A DNA stretch of 18,772 bases from Eubacterium sp. (GTDB lineage: Bacteria; Bacillota_A; Clostridia; Peptostreptococcales; Anaerovoracaceae), in contig JAFOML010000006.1 of NCBI GenBank assembly GCA_017425345.1, forward strand, positions 1-18,772. The letters are read 5' to 3'. Shown piece after piece: positions 1 to 5,840 of the stretch. How positions within the stretch are numbered: the stretch's first letter is position 1; each line of letters starts with the position of its first letter. The notes beneath the pieces are model-generated. The model was given only the letters and a program-made list of their open reading frames with translations, was not told where the DNA came from and made no database searches. Made by a program: the position numbers and the translations under genes.

Positions 1-27
1 CAATGCCCATAGGATTTGGAAAATATA

Positions 28-208
28 CCCATACAAACCGCGATAAGCTGAGCAAAGAGTATGGATGAATCCGGAAAATATTATGGACTAAGTCCATACC
101 ATTCTGAGAATTCGCCCATACAAACCGCGATAAGACGAGCAAAAGGTATGGGTTAATCCGGAAAATATTATGGACTAAGTCCATACCATTCTGAGAATCG
201 ACCCATAC
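28..208. repeat. 87-bp tandem repeat, two copies plus stub
   Basis: A unit starting CCCATACAAACCGCGATAAG begins at 28 and again at 115. A third start, CCCATAC, is at 202, so the period is exactly 87 bp. The two full copies differ at only a few bases. Each contains a perfect palindrome, TATGGACT-A-AGTCCATA, at 82-98 and 169-185. In copy 2, CCCATAC (115-121) is inverted at 146-152 (GTATGGG), and GGTATGG (145-151) is inverted at 181-187, so alternative hairpins are possible. The function is unknown. Confidence 0.85.
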
Positions 209-230
209 TTGAAAAACAGCCGATTTCAGC

Positions 231-280
231 GTCCAATTTCTTGGACGACCTGCAGGTCTATTTAAATGAAAAAAACGCGT
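231..280. repeat. Cluster of perfect palindromes
   Basis: Four inverted repeats lie close together. GTCCAA-TTTC-TTGGAC is at 231-246, the 12-bp palindrome GACCTGCAGGTC at 247-258, ATTTAAAT at 260-267, and ACGCGT just after. The dyads directly abut, which is unusual for random DNA. They could be remnants of structured or mobile DNA. No function can be assigned. Confidence 0.6.
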
Positions 281-359
281 AAATCGAAAAATACGCGGTC
301 GGGATTTTCTAACGAATTTCGGCGTCATCTACAGCGTCGCAGGAGCCGAATGATTCGCC

Positions 360-377
360 ATTTCGGGACAGCCTTTT
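360..377. repeat. 18-bp direct repeat, left copy
   Basis: ATTTCGGGACAGCCTTTT occurs here and identically at 837-854. The two copies bracket the 93-bp repeat array. The sequence resembles the right half of a GGCTGTCCC-type terminator hairpin, but the left half is not present beside either copy. Confidence 0.7.
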
Positions 378-462
378 TAGTATGCCGGTCGCACGGCTCT
401 GCTAAGTCCTCGGAGCACACCATCCGGGGCACAAGCAGGCATGAGTCCATTCGACTCACCAT

Positions 463-713
463 GCGTCAAGACAAGGGTGCCTCGTCTCATGGTAATACAA
501 TCCACCCCGGCGTCACCGGATTGACGCAAATATACCCCGATTTCGGGTAGTTTCAGCGTCAAGACAAGGGTGCCTCGTCTCATGGTAAAACAATCCACCC
601 CGGCGTCACCGGATTGACGCAAATATACCCCGATTTCGGGCGGTTTCAGCGTCAAGACAGGGGTGTCATTTGCGAAGATACCACTTTGAACTCCAGCACC
701 TCTTGCTTGACGC
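463..713. repeat. 93-bp tandem repeat with phased hairpins
   Basis: The core GCGTCAAGACA starts at 463, 556 and 649, a period of exactly 93 bp. The first two units are almost identical. In the third, the interior has diverged (GACAGGGGTGTCATTTGC and onward), yet its inverted partner TTGACGC lies at the same distance: 521-527, 614-620 and 707-713, so each block spans 65 nt. Between blocks, TTGACGC and the next GCGTCAA flank CCCGA-TT-TCGGG, giving hairpins at 521-562 and 614-655. The period equals 31 codons and the minus strand is open across it, but no coding signal supports a protein. Confidence 0.8.
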
Positions 714-836
714 AAATAGTCGACAAGGGCGATGCCCACTATCAGGCGAGCAGATACAACAACCGCTTTCCAACAAATCCACCTGGTCTTAGAATCAACT
801 TACGAAAAAGGGGATAAGCCCTGAATGAGGTAAATT

Positions 837-854
837 ATTTCGGGACAGCCTTTT
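837..854. repeat. 18-bp direct repeat, right copy
   Basis: Identical to 360-377 (ATTTCGGGACAGCCTTTT). It lies just upstream of the lexA promoter and is followed by TCTTAAAAATTCTTAAAAA. Confidence 0.7.
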
Positions 855-877
855 CTTAAAAATTCTTAAAAAATCAA

Positions 878-916
878 AGAACAAGTGTTTACATTTTGTT
901 CGTAAAGTGCTATACT
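878..916 (+). promoter_or_regulatory. lexA promoter with overlapping SOS box
   Basis: The -35 TTTACA (888-893) and -10 TATACT (911-916) are 17 bp apart. GAAC-AAGT-GTTT (879-890) matches the Gram-positive LexA box GAACNNNNGTTY and overlaps the -35. A second inverted partner, TTGTTC (896-901), matches GAACAA (879-884). Autorepression of lexA by LexA is the expected arrangement in this phylum. Confidence 0.8.
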
Positions 917-968
917 GATTACAGAACAATTAGCAGAACAACGCAGTTAGAACGATCAGGGGGATATG

Positions 969-1625
969 ATGAGAAATACGGAGGAAAGAGAACAGAAGAT
1001 ACTTGCGTTCATGCGGGAGGAGATCCGGGCCAAGGGATACCCACCGACTGTACGGGAGATCTGTTCAGCGCTCGGGATCAAGTCCACTTCCACAGCGCAT
1101 AAGGCCATAGACAATCTGGTGAAGAAGGGATTTCTGAAGAAGGATCCGGCCAAGCCGAGAGCGCTTATGCTCGTTCCGCAGCAGGATGAGGCGGAGAATG
1201 GAGTGGAAAGCGCAGCCTCATCTGCCGCCATGGAACGGACGGATATCATCGATGTTCCGGTCATCGGCCGTGTTGCCGCCGGCACACCGATCACGGCGGA
1301 GCAGAATATAGAAGGTACGTTCCCGGTTCCGGCTCAGTACGTGCGCGGGAACTGCTACATGTTGCAGGTCAGAGGGGAGTCCATGATCAATATCGGAATC
1401 ATGGATGGTGATCTGGTGCTGGTCGAGCAGCAGAATACTGCGGATAACGGAGATATCGTCGTCGCGATGATCGACGGATTTGAGAGTGAGGCGACGGTTA
1501 AGACGTTCTACCGTGAGAACGGACACATCCGTCTGCAGCCGGAGAACGATTCGATGAGTCCGATCATCGTAAACAGCGTCAGCATTCAGGGAAAGGTGAA
1601 AGGCGTTTTCCGCTACTTCAGCTAG
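969..1625 (+). CDS. lexA: LexA repressor, SOS regulator
   Basis: LexA represses DNA-damage genes and cleaves itself when RecA filaments form. The protein is about 218 aa, normal for the family. The N-terminal winged-helix DNA-binding domain covers about residues 1-70, with the motif YPPTVREICSALGIKSTST. The C-terminal S24 peptidase domain contains the scissile Ala-Gly in GRVAAGTP (about residues 104-105), the nucleophile Ser in RGESM (about 138) and the general-base Lys in ATVKTF (about 178). Two ATGs are adjacent (966 and 969). I prefer 969 because the AGGGGGA ribosome binding site at 958-964 is too close to 966. The gene has its own promoter with an SOS box and ends at its own terminator, so it is probably monocistronic and autoregulated. 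Confidence 0.97.
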   Translation: MRNTEEREQKILAFMREEIRAKGYPPTVREICSALGIKSTSTAHKAIDNLVKKGFLKKDPAKPRALMLVPQQDEAENGVESAASSAAMERTDIIDVPVIGRVAAGTPITAEQNIEGTFPVPAQYVRGNCYMLQVRGESMINIGIMDGDLVLVEQQNTADNGDIVVAMIDGFESEATVKTFYRENGHIRLQPENDSMSPIIVNSVSIQGKVKGVFRYFS

Positions 1626-1660
1626 TCTGACGCAGGCTTTCAAACAATTGGAATTACTTG

Positions 1661-1695
1661 CGGCCGCAGGATTCGCCTGCGGCTGCGGTTTTTTT
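1661..1695 (+). terminator. lexA terminator
   Basis: The stem GCCGCAGG (1663-1670) pairs with CCTGCGGC (1676-1683) around a 5-nt loop. A run of seven T follows at 1689-1695. It separates lexA from the infC promoter. Confidence 0.8.
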
Positions 1696-1705
1696 CAATT
1701 TCCGA

Positions 1706-1734
1706 TTGACAGACGTCTTTCGGGATGGTATACT
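1706..1734 (+). promoter_or_regulatory. infC operon promoter
   Basis: Consensus -35 TTGACA (1706-1711) and TATACT -10 (1729-1734) are separated by 17 bp. This is a strong sigma-A type promoter, and transcription should begin near 1741. That leaves a leader of about 135 nt before the infC start codon. Confidence 0.88.
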
Positions 1735-1740
1735 GTCCGT

Positions 1741-1857
1741 TGTGATGAAGAAGAAGTTATCCGCTTCTCACCTTTCAGACGATGGTGTTTGTTGGGTTAA
1801 TACGATGAAACGACGGAACGGACGTTTTTGGGGCGGATACGGATGTATCCGTTTTTT
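1741..1857 (+). promoter_or_regulatory. infC leader, probable attenuator (L20/IF3-leader-like)
   Basis: The leader ends in a terminator hairpin (1834-1857). Upstream, AGAAG (1752-1756) pairs with CTTCT (1764-1768) and exposes the loop TTATCCG. Loop bases TATCCG (1758-1763) are complementary to CGGATA (1834-1839), the 5' arm of the terminator, so loop pairing and terminator are mutually exclusive. In Bacillus, L20 represses infC-rpmI-rplT through a structured leader; by analogy L20, or translation status, may control this switch. The pairings are seen in sequence; the ligand is inference. Confidence 0.6.
1834..1857 (+). terminator. Leader terminator ahead of infC
   Basis: CGGATAC (1834-1840), loop GGAT and GTATCCG (1845-1851) are followed by six T (1852-1857). 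It lies upstream of the infC ribosome binding site, so it would act as premature termination within the operon leader. Confidence 0.75.
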
Positions 1858-1876
1858 AGTAGGGAGGTAAGGAGCC

Positions 1877-2446
1877 ATTAGCAAGGAAAGAAGGATCAAT
1901 GAAGAGATCCGGGCGAAGGAATTAAGAGTCATCGATGACGCCGGCACTATGATCGGAATCATGGGAAGAAAAGAAGCTCTGGCGCTTGCAGAAGAGAAGA
2001 AGCTCGATCTGGTCGAGATTTCTCCGAATGCAGTACCGCCGGTAGCAAGGATCCTTGATTACGGTAAGTATCGTTATGAGCTTCAGAAGCGTGAGAAAGA
2101 AGCGAAGAAGAAGCAGAAGACGATCACGGTCAAGGAGATTCGTCTCAGCACGTTTATCGAGGAACATGACATTCTTGTGAAGGCAAAGACCGCCTGCAAG
2201 TTCCTGCAGGATGGAGATAAGGTCAAGGTCAGTCTCCGCTTCCGCGGACGTGAACGCGACTACGTCAATAAGGGACGTGAGGTAATGCGTCAGTTTGCTG
2301 AGGCCTGCAGCGATGTCAGCGTCATGGATAAGAAACCGTCTTTTGAAGGCAGAAGTCTGACGATGTTTTTGTCACCGAAGCCGGCAGAGAAGCATAAGAA
2401 ATCCAAGGATTCCGCACCGAAGGAATCCGGACAGGATAACCAGTAG
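1877..2446 (+). CDS. infC: Translation initiation factor IF-3, AUU start
   Basis: IF-3 binds the 30S subunit and checks start codon and initiator tRNA pairing. The first ATG in frame (1949) would cut off the conserved N-terminus. Extending upstream gives SKERRINEEIRAKELRVIDD, the classic IF-3 opening, beginning at ATT (1877-1879) just after GGGAGGTAAGGA (1862-1873). AUU is the hallmark infC start codon in other bacteria and underlies IF-3 autoregulation. The protein is 189 aa. The N-domain is followed by a Lys-rich linker (LQKREKEAKKKQKTITVKEI) and the C-domain (RFRGRERDYVNKG), and ends in a charged tail. It is first in an operon with rpmI and rplT, behind an attenuator-like leader. Confidence 0.95.
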   Translation: MSKERRINEEIRAKELRVIDDAGTMIGIMGRKEALALAEEKKLDLVEISPNAVPPVARILDYGKYRYELQKREKEAKKKQKTITVKEIRLSTFIEEHDILVKAKTACKFLQDGDKVKVSLRFRGRERDYVNKGREVMRQFAEACSDVSVMDKKPSFEGRSLTMFLSPKPAEKHKKSKDSAPKESGQDNQ

Positions 2447-2470
2447 TTAAGACCACAGGGAGGAATTAAA

Positions 2471-2671
2471 ATGGCTAAAAACAAGATGAAATCGCACAGA
2501 GGTGCCTGCAAGAGACTGCATGTAACAGGATCTGGAAAGCTCCAGAGACATAAGGCTTATAAGGGCCATATTCTTACTAAGAAGACGCCGAAGAGAAAGA
2601 TGGGTCTGCGTAAATCCACCGTTCTGACCAGTGCAGACGAGAAGAGAATGCTCAGATCAATGGCTAAATAA
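2471..2671 (+). CDS. rpmI: 50S ribosomal protein bL35
   Basis: A basic ribosomal protein of 66 aa, the usual length for bL35. It begins [20 protein letters not shown] and contains the conserved [16 protein letters not shown] segment. A GGGAGGAA ribosome binding site lies about 6 nt upstream of the ATG. It follows infC by 24 nt and precedes rplT by 31 nt, the nearly universal infC-rpmI-rplT order. Expression should follow the infC leader. Confidence 0.98.
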   Translation: MAKNKMKSHRGACKRLHVTGSGKLQRHKAYKGHILTKKTPKRKMGLRKSTVLTSADEKRMLRSMAK

Positions 2672-2702
2672 GAAGTGCAGGTTATATAGGAGGTAAGAAA
2701 TA

Positions 2703-3056
2703 ATGGCAAGAGTTAAAAAGGGCGTAAACGCTCATAAGAGACATAAGAAGGTATTGAAGCAGGCTAAGGGTTTCTACGGCGCTAAGAGCAAGATTTTCCG
2801 CGCAGCAAACCCGGCAGTTATGAGATCCCTGCGTTCTGCTTACATCGGCAGAAAGCTGAAGAAGAGAGATTACAGAAAGCTCTGGATCGCTAGAATCAAT
2901 GCAGCAGCAAGAGCAAACGGCATCAGCTACAGCCGCCTGATGGACGGACTGAAGAAGAGCGGAATCGAGATCAACCGCAAGATGCTCTCCGAGATGGCAA
3001 TCTACGATGCAGCTGGATTCGCACAGCTCTGCGAGACCGCTAAGGCAGCGAAATAA
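2703..3056 (+). CDS. rplT: 50S ribosomal protein bL20
   Basis: A 117-aa basic protein of normal bL20 length. It begins [20 protein letters not shown] and contains the family signatures [19 protein letters not shown] and [19 protein letters not shown]. bL20 binds 23S rRNA early in 50S assembly. In other bacteria it also represses its own operon by binding the leader mRNA. An AGGAGG ribosome binding site (2690-2695) precedes the start, and a terminator follows 14 nt after the stop, closing the operon. Confidence 0.98.
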   Translation: MARVKKGVNAHKRHKKVLKQAKGFYGAKSKIFRAANPAVMRSLRSAYIGRKLKKRDYRKLWIARINAAARANGISYSRLMDGLKKSGIEINRKMLSEMAIYDAAGFAQLCETAKAAK

Positions 3057-3070
3057 GATTAGATAAATAC

Positions 3071-3100
3071 GGACCTGAGGCATAAGCTTCGGGTCCTTTT
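3071..3100 (+). terminator. infC-rpmI-rplT terminator
   Basis: GGACCTGAGG (3071-3080), loop CATAAG and CTTCGGGTCC (3087-3096) form a 10-bp stem with two G-U pairs, followed by TTTT. Confidence 0.8.
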
Positions 3101-3185
3101 GCTTTTAGGCATATTCTGTTATGTCCTGAAAAGTGTTGACTCGGATGAAGATGATTCCCGGAGTCAGTATTATTGTGTCATAGTT

Positions 3186-3213
3186 TTGTTTCCAAGTGAA
3201 ACTGTGATATAAT
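3186..3213 (+). promoter_or_regulatory. larC promoter with internal palindrome
   Basis: A perfect -10, TATAAT, is at 3208-3213 with a weak -35 TTGTTT at 3186-3191. Between them lies GTTTC-CAAGT-GAAAC (3188-3202), an operator-like inverted repeat. AAAGTGTTGAC occurs at 3130-3140 and again at 3219-3229, flanking the promoter. A regulator is plausible but not identifiable. Confidence 0.6.
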
Positions 3214-3247
3214 GCTAGAAAGTGTTGACAGTAAGATAGGAGGACGG

Positions 3248-4582
3248 ATGAAAACATTATATATAGAGTGCAACATGGGAGCTGCCGGAGATATGTTGAT
3301 GGGAGCGCTTTCGGAGGTGGCTCCGGAAGAGGCAGTGCAGAAGGTGCAGAACCTTGGTATCGACACCGTCAGCGTAACGCTGGAACACGGTGAGAAGTGC
3401 GGTGTCGGCGGCACGCACGCGCGGGTGCTGGTGGACGGCGAGGAAGAGGAGAGCGCGGATCATCACCATCACCATGATCACGACCACGATCATCACCACG
3501 ATCACGACCACGGCCATGAACACCATCACCATGATCACGACCACGATCACGACCATCATCATCACGATCACGACCATGATCATCACCATCATCATGCCCA
3601 CCACGGCATGGCGGATATCACGGCGATGATCGAGGGGCTTGCGGTTTCGGATACGGTCAAAGCGAATGCCAAAGCGATCTATGCGAAGATCGCCGCAGCG
3701 GAGTCGAAAGTACACGGCGAGCCGGTCGACCAGATCCACTTCCACGAGGTGGGCGCGATGGACGCGGTCGCGGATGTCGTCGCGAACTGCGTGCTGATGG
3801 AGGCGATCGGCGCCGATCACGTCGTTGTGTCCCCTGTGAATGTGGGGTCGGGGCATGTGCATTGTGCGCACGGGGTTTTGCCCGTTCCGGCACCGGCAAC
3901 GGCCGAGATCCTCAAAGGCCTGCCGTACTACAGCGATGAGATCAAGGGCGAGCTTCTGACCCCGACGGGCGCGGCAATTCTGGCGCATTTCGCCGACGAG
4001 TTCGGCCCGCGGCCGGTCATGTCCGTCGAAAAGAACGGTATCGGCATGGGAACCAAGGACTTCCCGAAGGCCAACATCGTGCGCGTGTTCCTCGGCGAGG
4101 AGCAGAGCGCCGGCCAAAGCGATGAGAAGAACGCGGGTCAGAACCACGCGGAAAAGAGCGGGCAGGCAGATCCGGTCGTCGAGCTGTCCGCGAACATCGA
4201 CGATATGACAGGTGAGGACCTGGGCTTTGCGATGGAGCAGCTGCTGAAGGCAGGCGCGCTCGACGTCTGGTACACACCGATCATGATGAAGAAAAACCGT
4301 CCGGCAGTCATGCTGAGCTGTCTGGTGAAGGCGGGGGATGCGGATGGGATGGCAGAGGTTTTGTTCAAGCATACCACGACCGCCGGCATCCGCAAACAGA
4401 CCTTTGAACGCTATACCCTCGCAAGAACCGTCACCGAAGAGGACGGGGTGCGCATGAAGGAATATCAGGGCTACGGCGTAGCGCGCCGGAAAGCCGAGTA
4501 CGATGATCTGGCAGCAATCGCAGAGCGCGAAGGCAAATCGCTGGCAGAAGTAAGGAGGACTCACGATGCGTTTGAAAGATAA
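3248..4582 (+). CDS. larC: LarC, nickel insertion protein for nickel-pincer cofactor
   Basis: LarC inserts nickel into the pyridinium bis-thiocarboxylate precursor to give the nickel-pincer nucleotide used by lactate racemase (LarA) and relatives; family work describes it as a CTP-dependent cyclometallase. The 444-aa protein opens with LYIECNMGAAGDMLMGAL, then IHFHEVGAMDAVADVV, LTPTGAAIL and a C-terminal domain with NIDDMTGEDLGFAMEQLL. In some lactobacilli the two domains are joined by frameshifting; here they are one frame. Residues 71-119 are 33 His, 13 Asp and three others, probably a metal-binding store. I start at 3248, behind AGGAGG; an ATG 36 nt earlier overlaps the -10 box. The stop overlaps coaBC. 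No larA, larB or larE is in the window. Confidence 0.93.
   Translation: MKTLYIECNMGAAGDMLMGALSEVAPEEAVQKVQNLGIDTVSVTLEHGEKCGVGGTHARVLVDGEEEESADHHHHHDHDHDHHHDHDHGHEHHHHDHDHDHDHHHHDHDHDHHHHHAHHGMADITAMIEGLAVSDTVKANAKAIYAKIAAAESKVHGEPVDQIHFHEVGAMDAVADVVANCVLMEAIGADHVVVSPVNVGSGHVHCAHGVLPVPAPATAEILKGLPYYSDEIKGELLTPTGAAILAHFADEFGPRPVMSVEKNGIGMGTKDFPKANIVRVFLGEEQSAGQSDEKNAGQNHAEKSGQADPVVELSANIDDMTGEDLGFAMEQLLKAGALDVWYTPIMMKKNRPAVMLSCLVKAGDADGMAEVLFKHTTTAGIRKQTFERYTLARTVTEEDGVRMKEYQGYGVARRKAEYDDLAAIAEREGKSLAEVRRTHDAFER
3458..3604 (+). repeat. His/Asp codon repeat inside larC
   Basis: A 147-nt low-complexity tract of CAT/CAC and GAT/GAC codons encodes LarC residues 71-119. Partly repeated blocks, such as CATCACCATGATCACGACC, suggest growth by slippage or duplication. 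Such tracts vary in length between strains. Confidence 0.85.
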
Positions 4583-5753
4583 GACGGTTATTGTTGGAAT
4601 CAGCGGTGGCATCGCCGCGTATAAGACGGCTTATCTGGTCAGCCATCTGGTCCGCGAAGGCGCCGATGTGCACGTGATCATGACCAAGAACGCGACGCAG
4701 TTTATCGCGCCGCTGACCTTTGAGACGCTCAGCGGAAACGCGTGTCCGACGGATACGTTCGAGCGGAAGGGCACCTTTGAGGTCAAGCACGTGGAGCTCG
4801 CCAAAAAGGCGGATGTAATTATGGTTGCGCCTGCCACGGCAAACGTGATCGCCAAGTTTGCGAACGGAATCGCGGATGACATGCTGACCACGACATTTCT
4901 TGCGGCGACCTGTCCCAAGATCGTGGCGCCTGCCATGAACACGAGGATGTACGAGAATCCGGTCACGCAGGATAATATGAAGAAACTCGCCGGATACGGC
5001 GTGGAAGTCATCCAGCCGCAGGTCGGGCATCTCGCTTGCGGGGATACCGGGGCGGGGAAGATGCCGGAGCCGGAGACTTTGTATGAATATATCGAGAAGG
5101 CGATCGCCCGGCCGAAAGACATGATCGGCAAGAAAGTCGTCATCTCTGCCGGCGCGACCCGCGAATCGATGGACCCTGTGCGCTTCATCACGAACCACTC
5201 CAGCGGCAAGATGGGATTCGCCCTGGCCCGCGAGTGCATGCTCCGCGGAGCCGACGTGACCATCGTGCGCGCGGCAACGACCGTCGATGCGCCGCCGTTC
5301 TGCCGGATCGTGGACGTCACGAGCTGCGCGGACATGTTCGAGGCGGTCACGCGGGAGGCTGAGGACGCCCAGATCGTCATCATGGCGGCTGCCGTATCGG
5401 ACTACACGCCTGCGGACTACAGCGATGAGAAGATGAAGAAGAAGGACGGCGACCTGTTCATTCCGCTGAAGCGCACGCAGGATATCCTGGCGTGGCTCGG
5501 CGAGCACCGGAAAGAGGGGCAGTTCCTCTGCGGTTTCTCCATGGAGACGCAGAACATGATCGAGAACTCCCAGGCCAAGCTCAGGAAGAAAAACTGCGAT
5601 ATGATCGTCGCGAACAACCTGAAGGTGGCCGGCGCGGGCTTCGGCACCGACACCAACATCGTCACGATGATCCGGCAGGACAGCGTCCGCGAGCTTACGA
5701 TCATGAGCAAGGATGACGTCGCGGCAGAGATCGTGAATGAAATCCTTCGTTAA
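4566..5753 (+). CDS. coaBC: Bifunctional CoaBC (PPC synthetase/decarboxylase)
   Basis: CoaBC joins cysteine to 4'-phosphopantothenate using CTP and then decarboxylates the product to 4'-phosphopantetheine, two steps of coenzyme A synthesis. The 395-aa length is typical. The N-terminal flavin decarboxylase domain has His75 (VKHVEL), Asn125 (PAMNTRMYENP) and Cys158 (ACGDTGAGKM), matching the E. coli catalytic positions. The C-terminal CoaB domain has VVISAGATRESMDPVRFITN, HSSGKMGFALA, AAAVSDYTP and the Lys of PLKRTQDIL. The start lies inside the end of larC (17-bp overlap) with the AAGGAGG ribosome binding site within larC, so translation is probably coupled. CoaB and LarC are both CTP-using, which may or may not be meaningful. 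Confidence 0.97.
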   Translation: MRLKDKTVIVGISGGIAAYKTAYLVSHLVREGADVHVIMTKNATQFIAPLTFETLSGNACPTDTFERKGTFEVKHVELAKKADVIMVAPATANVIAKFANGIADDMLTTTFLAATCPKIVAPAMNTRMYENPVTQDNMKKLAGYGVEVIQPQVGHLACGDTGAGKMPEPETLYEYIEKAIARPKDMIGKKVVISAGATRESMDPVRFITNHSSGKMGFALARECMLRGADVTIVRAATTVDAPPFCRIVDVTSCADMFEAVTREAEDAQIVIMAAAVSDYTPADYSDEKMKKKDGDLFIPLKRTQDILAWLGEHRKEGQFLCGFSMETQNMIENSQAKLRKKNCDMIVANNLKVAGAGFGTDTNIVTMIRQDSVRELTIMSKDDVAAEIVNEILR

Positions 5754-5759
5754 TATCGG

Positions 5760-5787
5760 TTGACAAAATCTATATCAGTGCTATAAT
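5760..5787 (+). promoter_or_regulatory. Promoter of exporter-regulator operon
   Basis: TTGACA (5760-5765) and TATAAT (5782-5787) are both consensus and 16 bp apart. Transcription should start near 5794, inside the palindromic sequence that follows. Confidence 0.88.
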
Positions 5788-5789
5788 TC

Positions 5790-5830
5790 AAAATGCAACT
5801 GGGTTGCAAAAGCGACCTGGTTGCATTTTT
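5790..5830 (+). promoter_or_regulatory. Operator-like palindromes or hairpin at transcription start
   Basis: TGCAAC-TGG-GTTGCA (5794-5808) is a 6-3-6 palindrome lying on the expected start point. A third half-site, GTTGCA, is at 5820-5825. AAAATGCAAC (5790-5799) and GTTGCATTTT (5820-5829) form a 10-bp inverted repeat followed by T, ending one base before the GGAGG. It could be the binding site of the Fur-family protein encoded two genes down, or an RNA hairpin acting as an attenuator. The repeats are seen; the role is inferred. Confidence 0.6.
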
Positions 5831-5840
5831 GGAGGTTTAT

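Larger units (their letters stand above)
1..870. other. Gene-poor repeat region
   Basis: I see no convincing protein gene in this stretch. The longest open frames are about 94 codons on the plus strand (266-550) and 120 codons on the minus strand (377-739). Neither has a good ribosome binding site, and neither resembles a family I recognise. What the region does hold is two tandem repeat families (28-208 and 463-713), several perfect palindromes between 231 and 280, and an 18-bp sequence present at both 360 and 837. It reads like non-coding or decayed mobile DNA. A structured RNA cannot be excluded. Confidence 0.6.

Noticed and set aside
266..550. Open frame of 94 codons on the plus strand
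   Set aside because: There is no ribosome binding site, the composition is Arg/Ser/His-rich with no recognisable domain, and its end lies in the tandem repeat array.
463..713. CRISPR array
   Set aside because: The segments between the conserved parts of units 1 and 2 are almost identical, whereas spacers should differ. The period is too long and no cas gene is present.
463..713. Integron attC sites
   Set aside because: The inverted arms are GCGTCAA/TTGACGC and lack the GTTRRRY/RYYYAAC core, and no cassette genes or integrase are visible.
377..739. Minus-strand frame of 120 codons with a 31-residue internal repeat
   Set aside because: The open frame follows from a repeat period divisible by three. 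There is no ribosome binding site before the ATG at 739, and the base changes between units are not biased to silent positions.
1735..1823. Long-range pairing GTCCGTT (1735-1741) with AACGGAC (1817-1823) in the infC leader
   Set aside because: The 5' arm lies mostly upstream of the predicted transcription start, so it would not be in the RNA.
3257..4612. Long minus-strand frame opposite larC
   Set aside because: It is a shadow of larC: His/Asp codons read backwards give long Met/Val runs. There is no start signal and no family resemblance.
5793..5840. Upstream ATG as start of the exporter
   Set aside because: It lies at or before the predicted transcription start within the palindromes and lacks a ribosome binding site; GGAGG fits the ATG at 5841.
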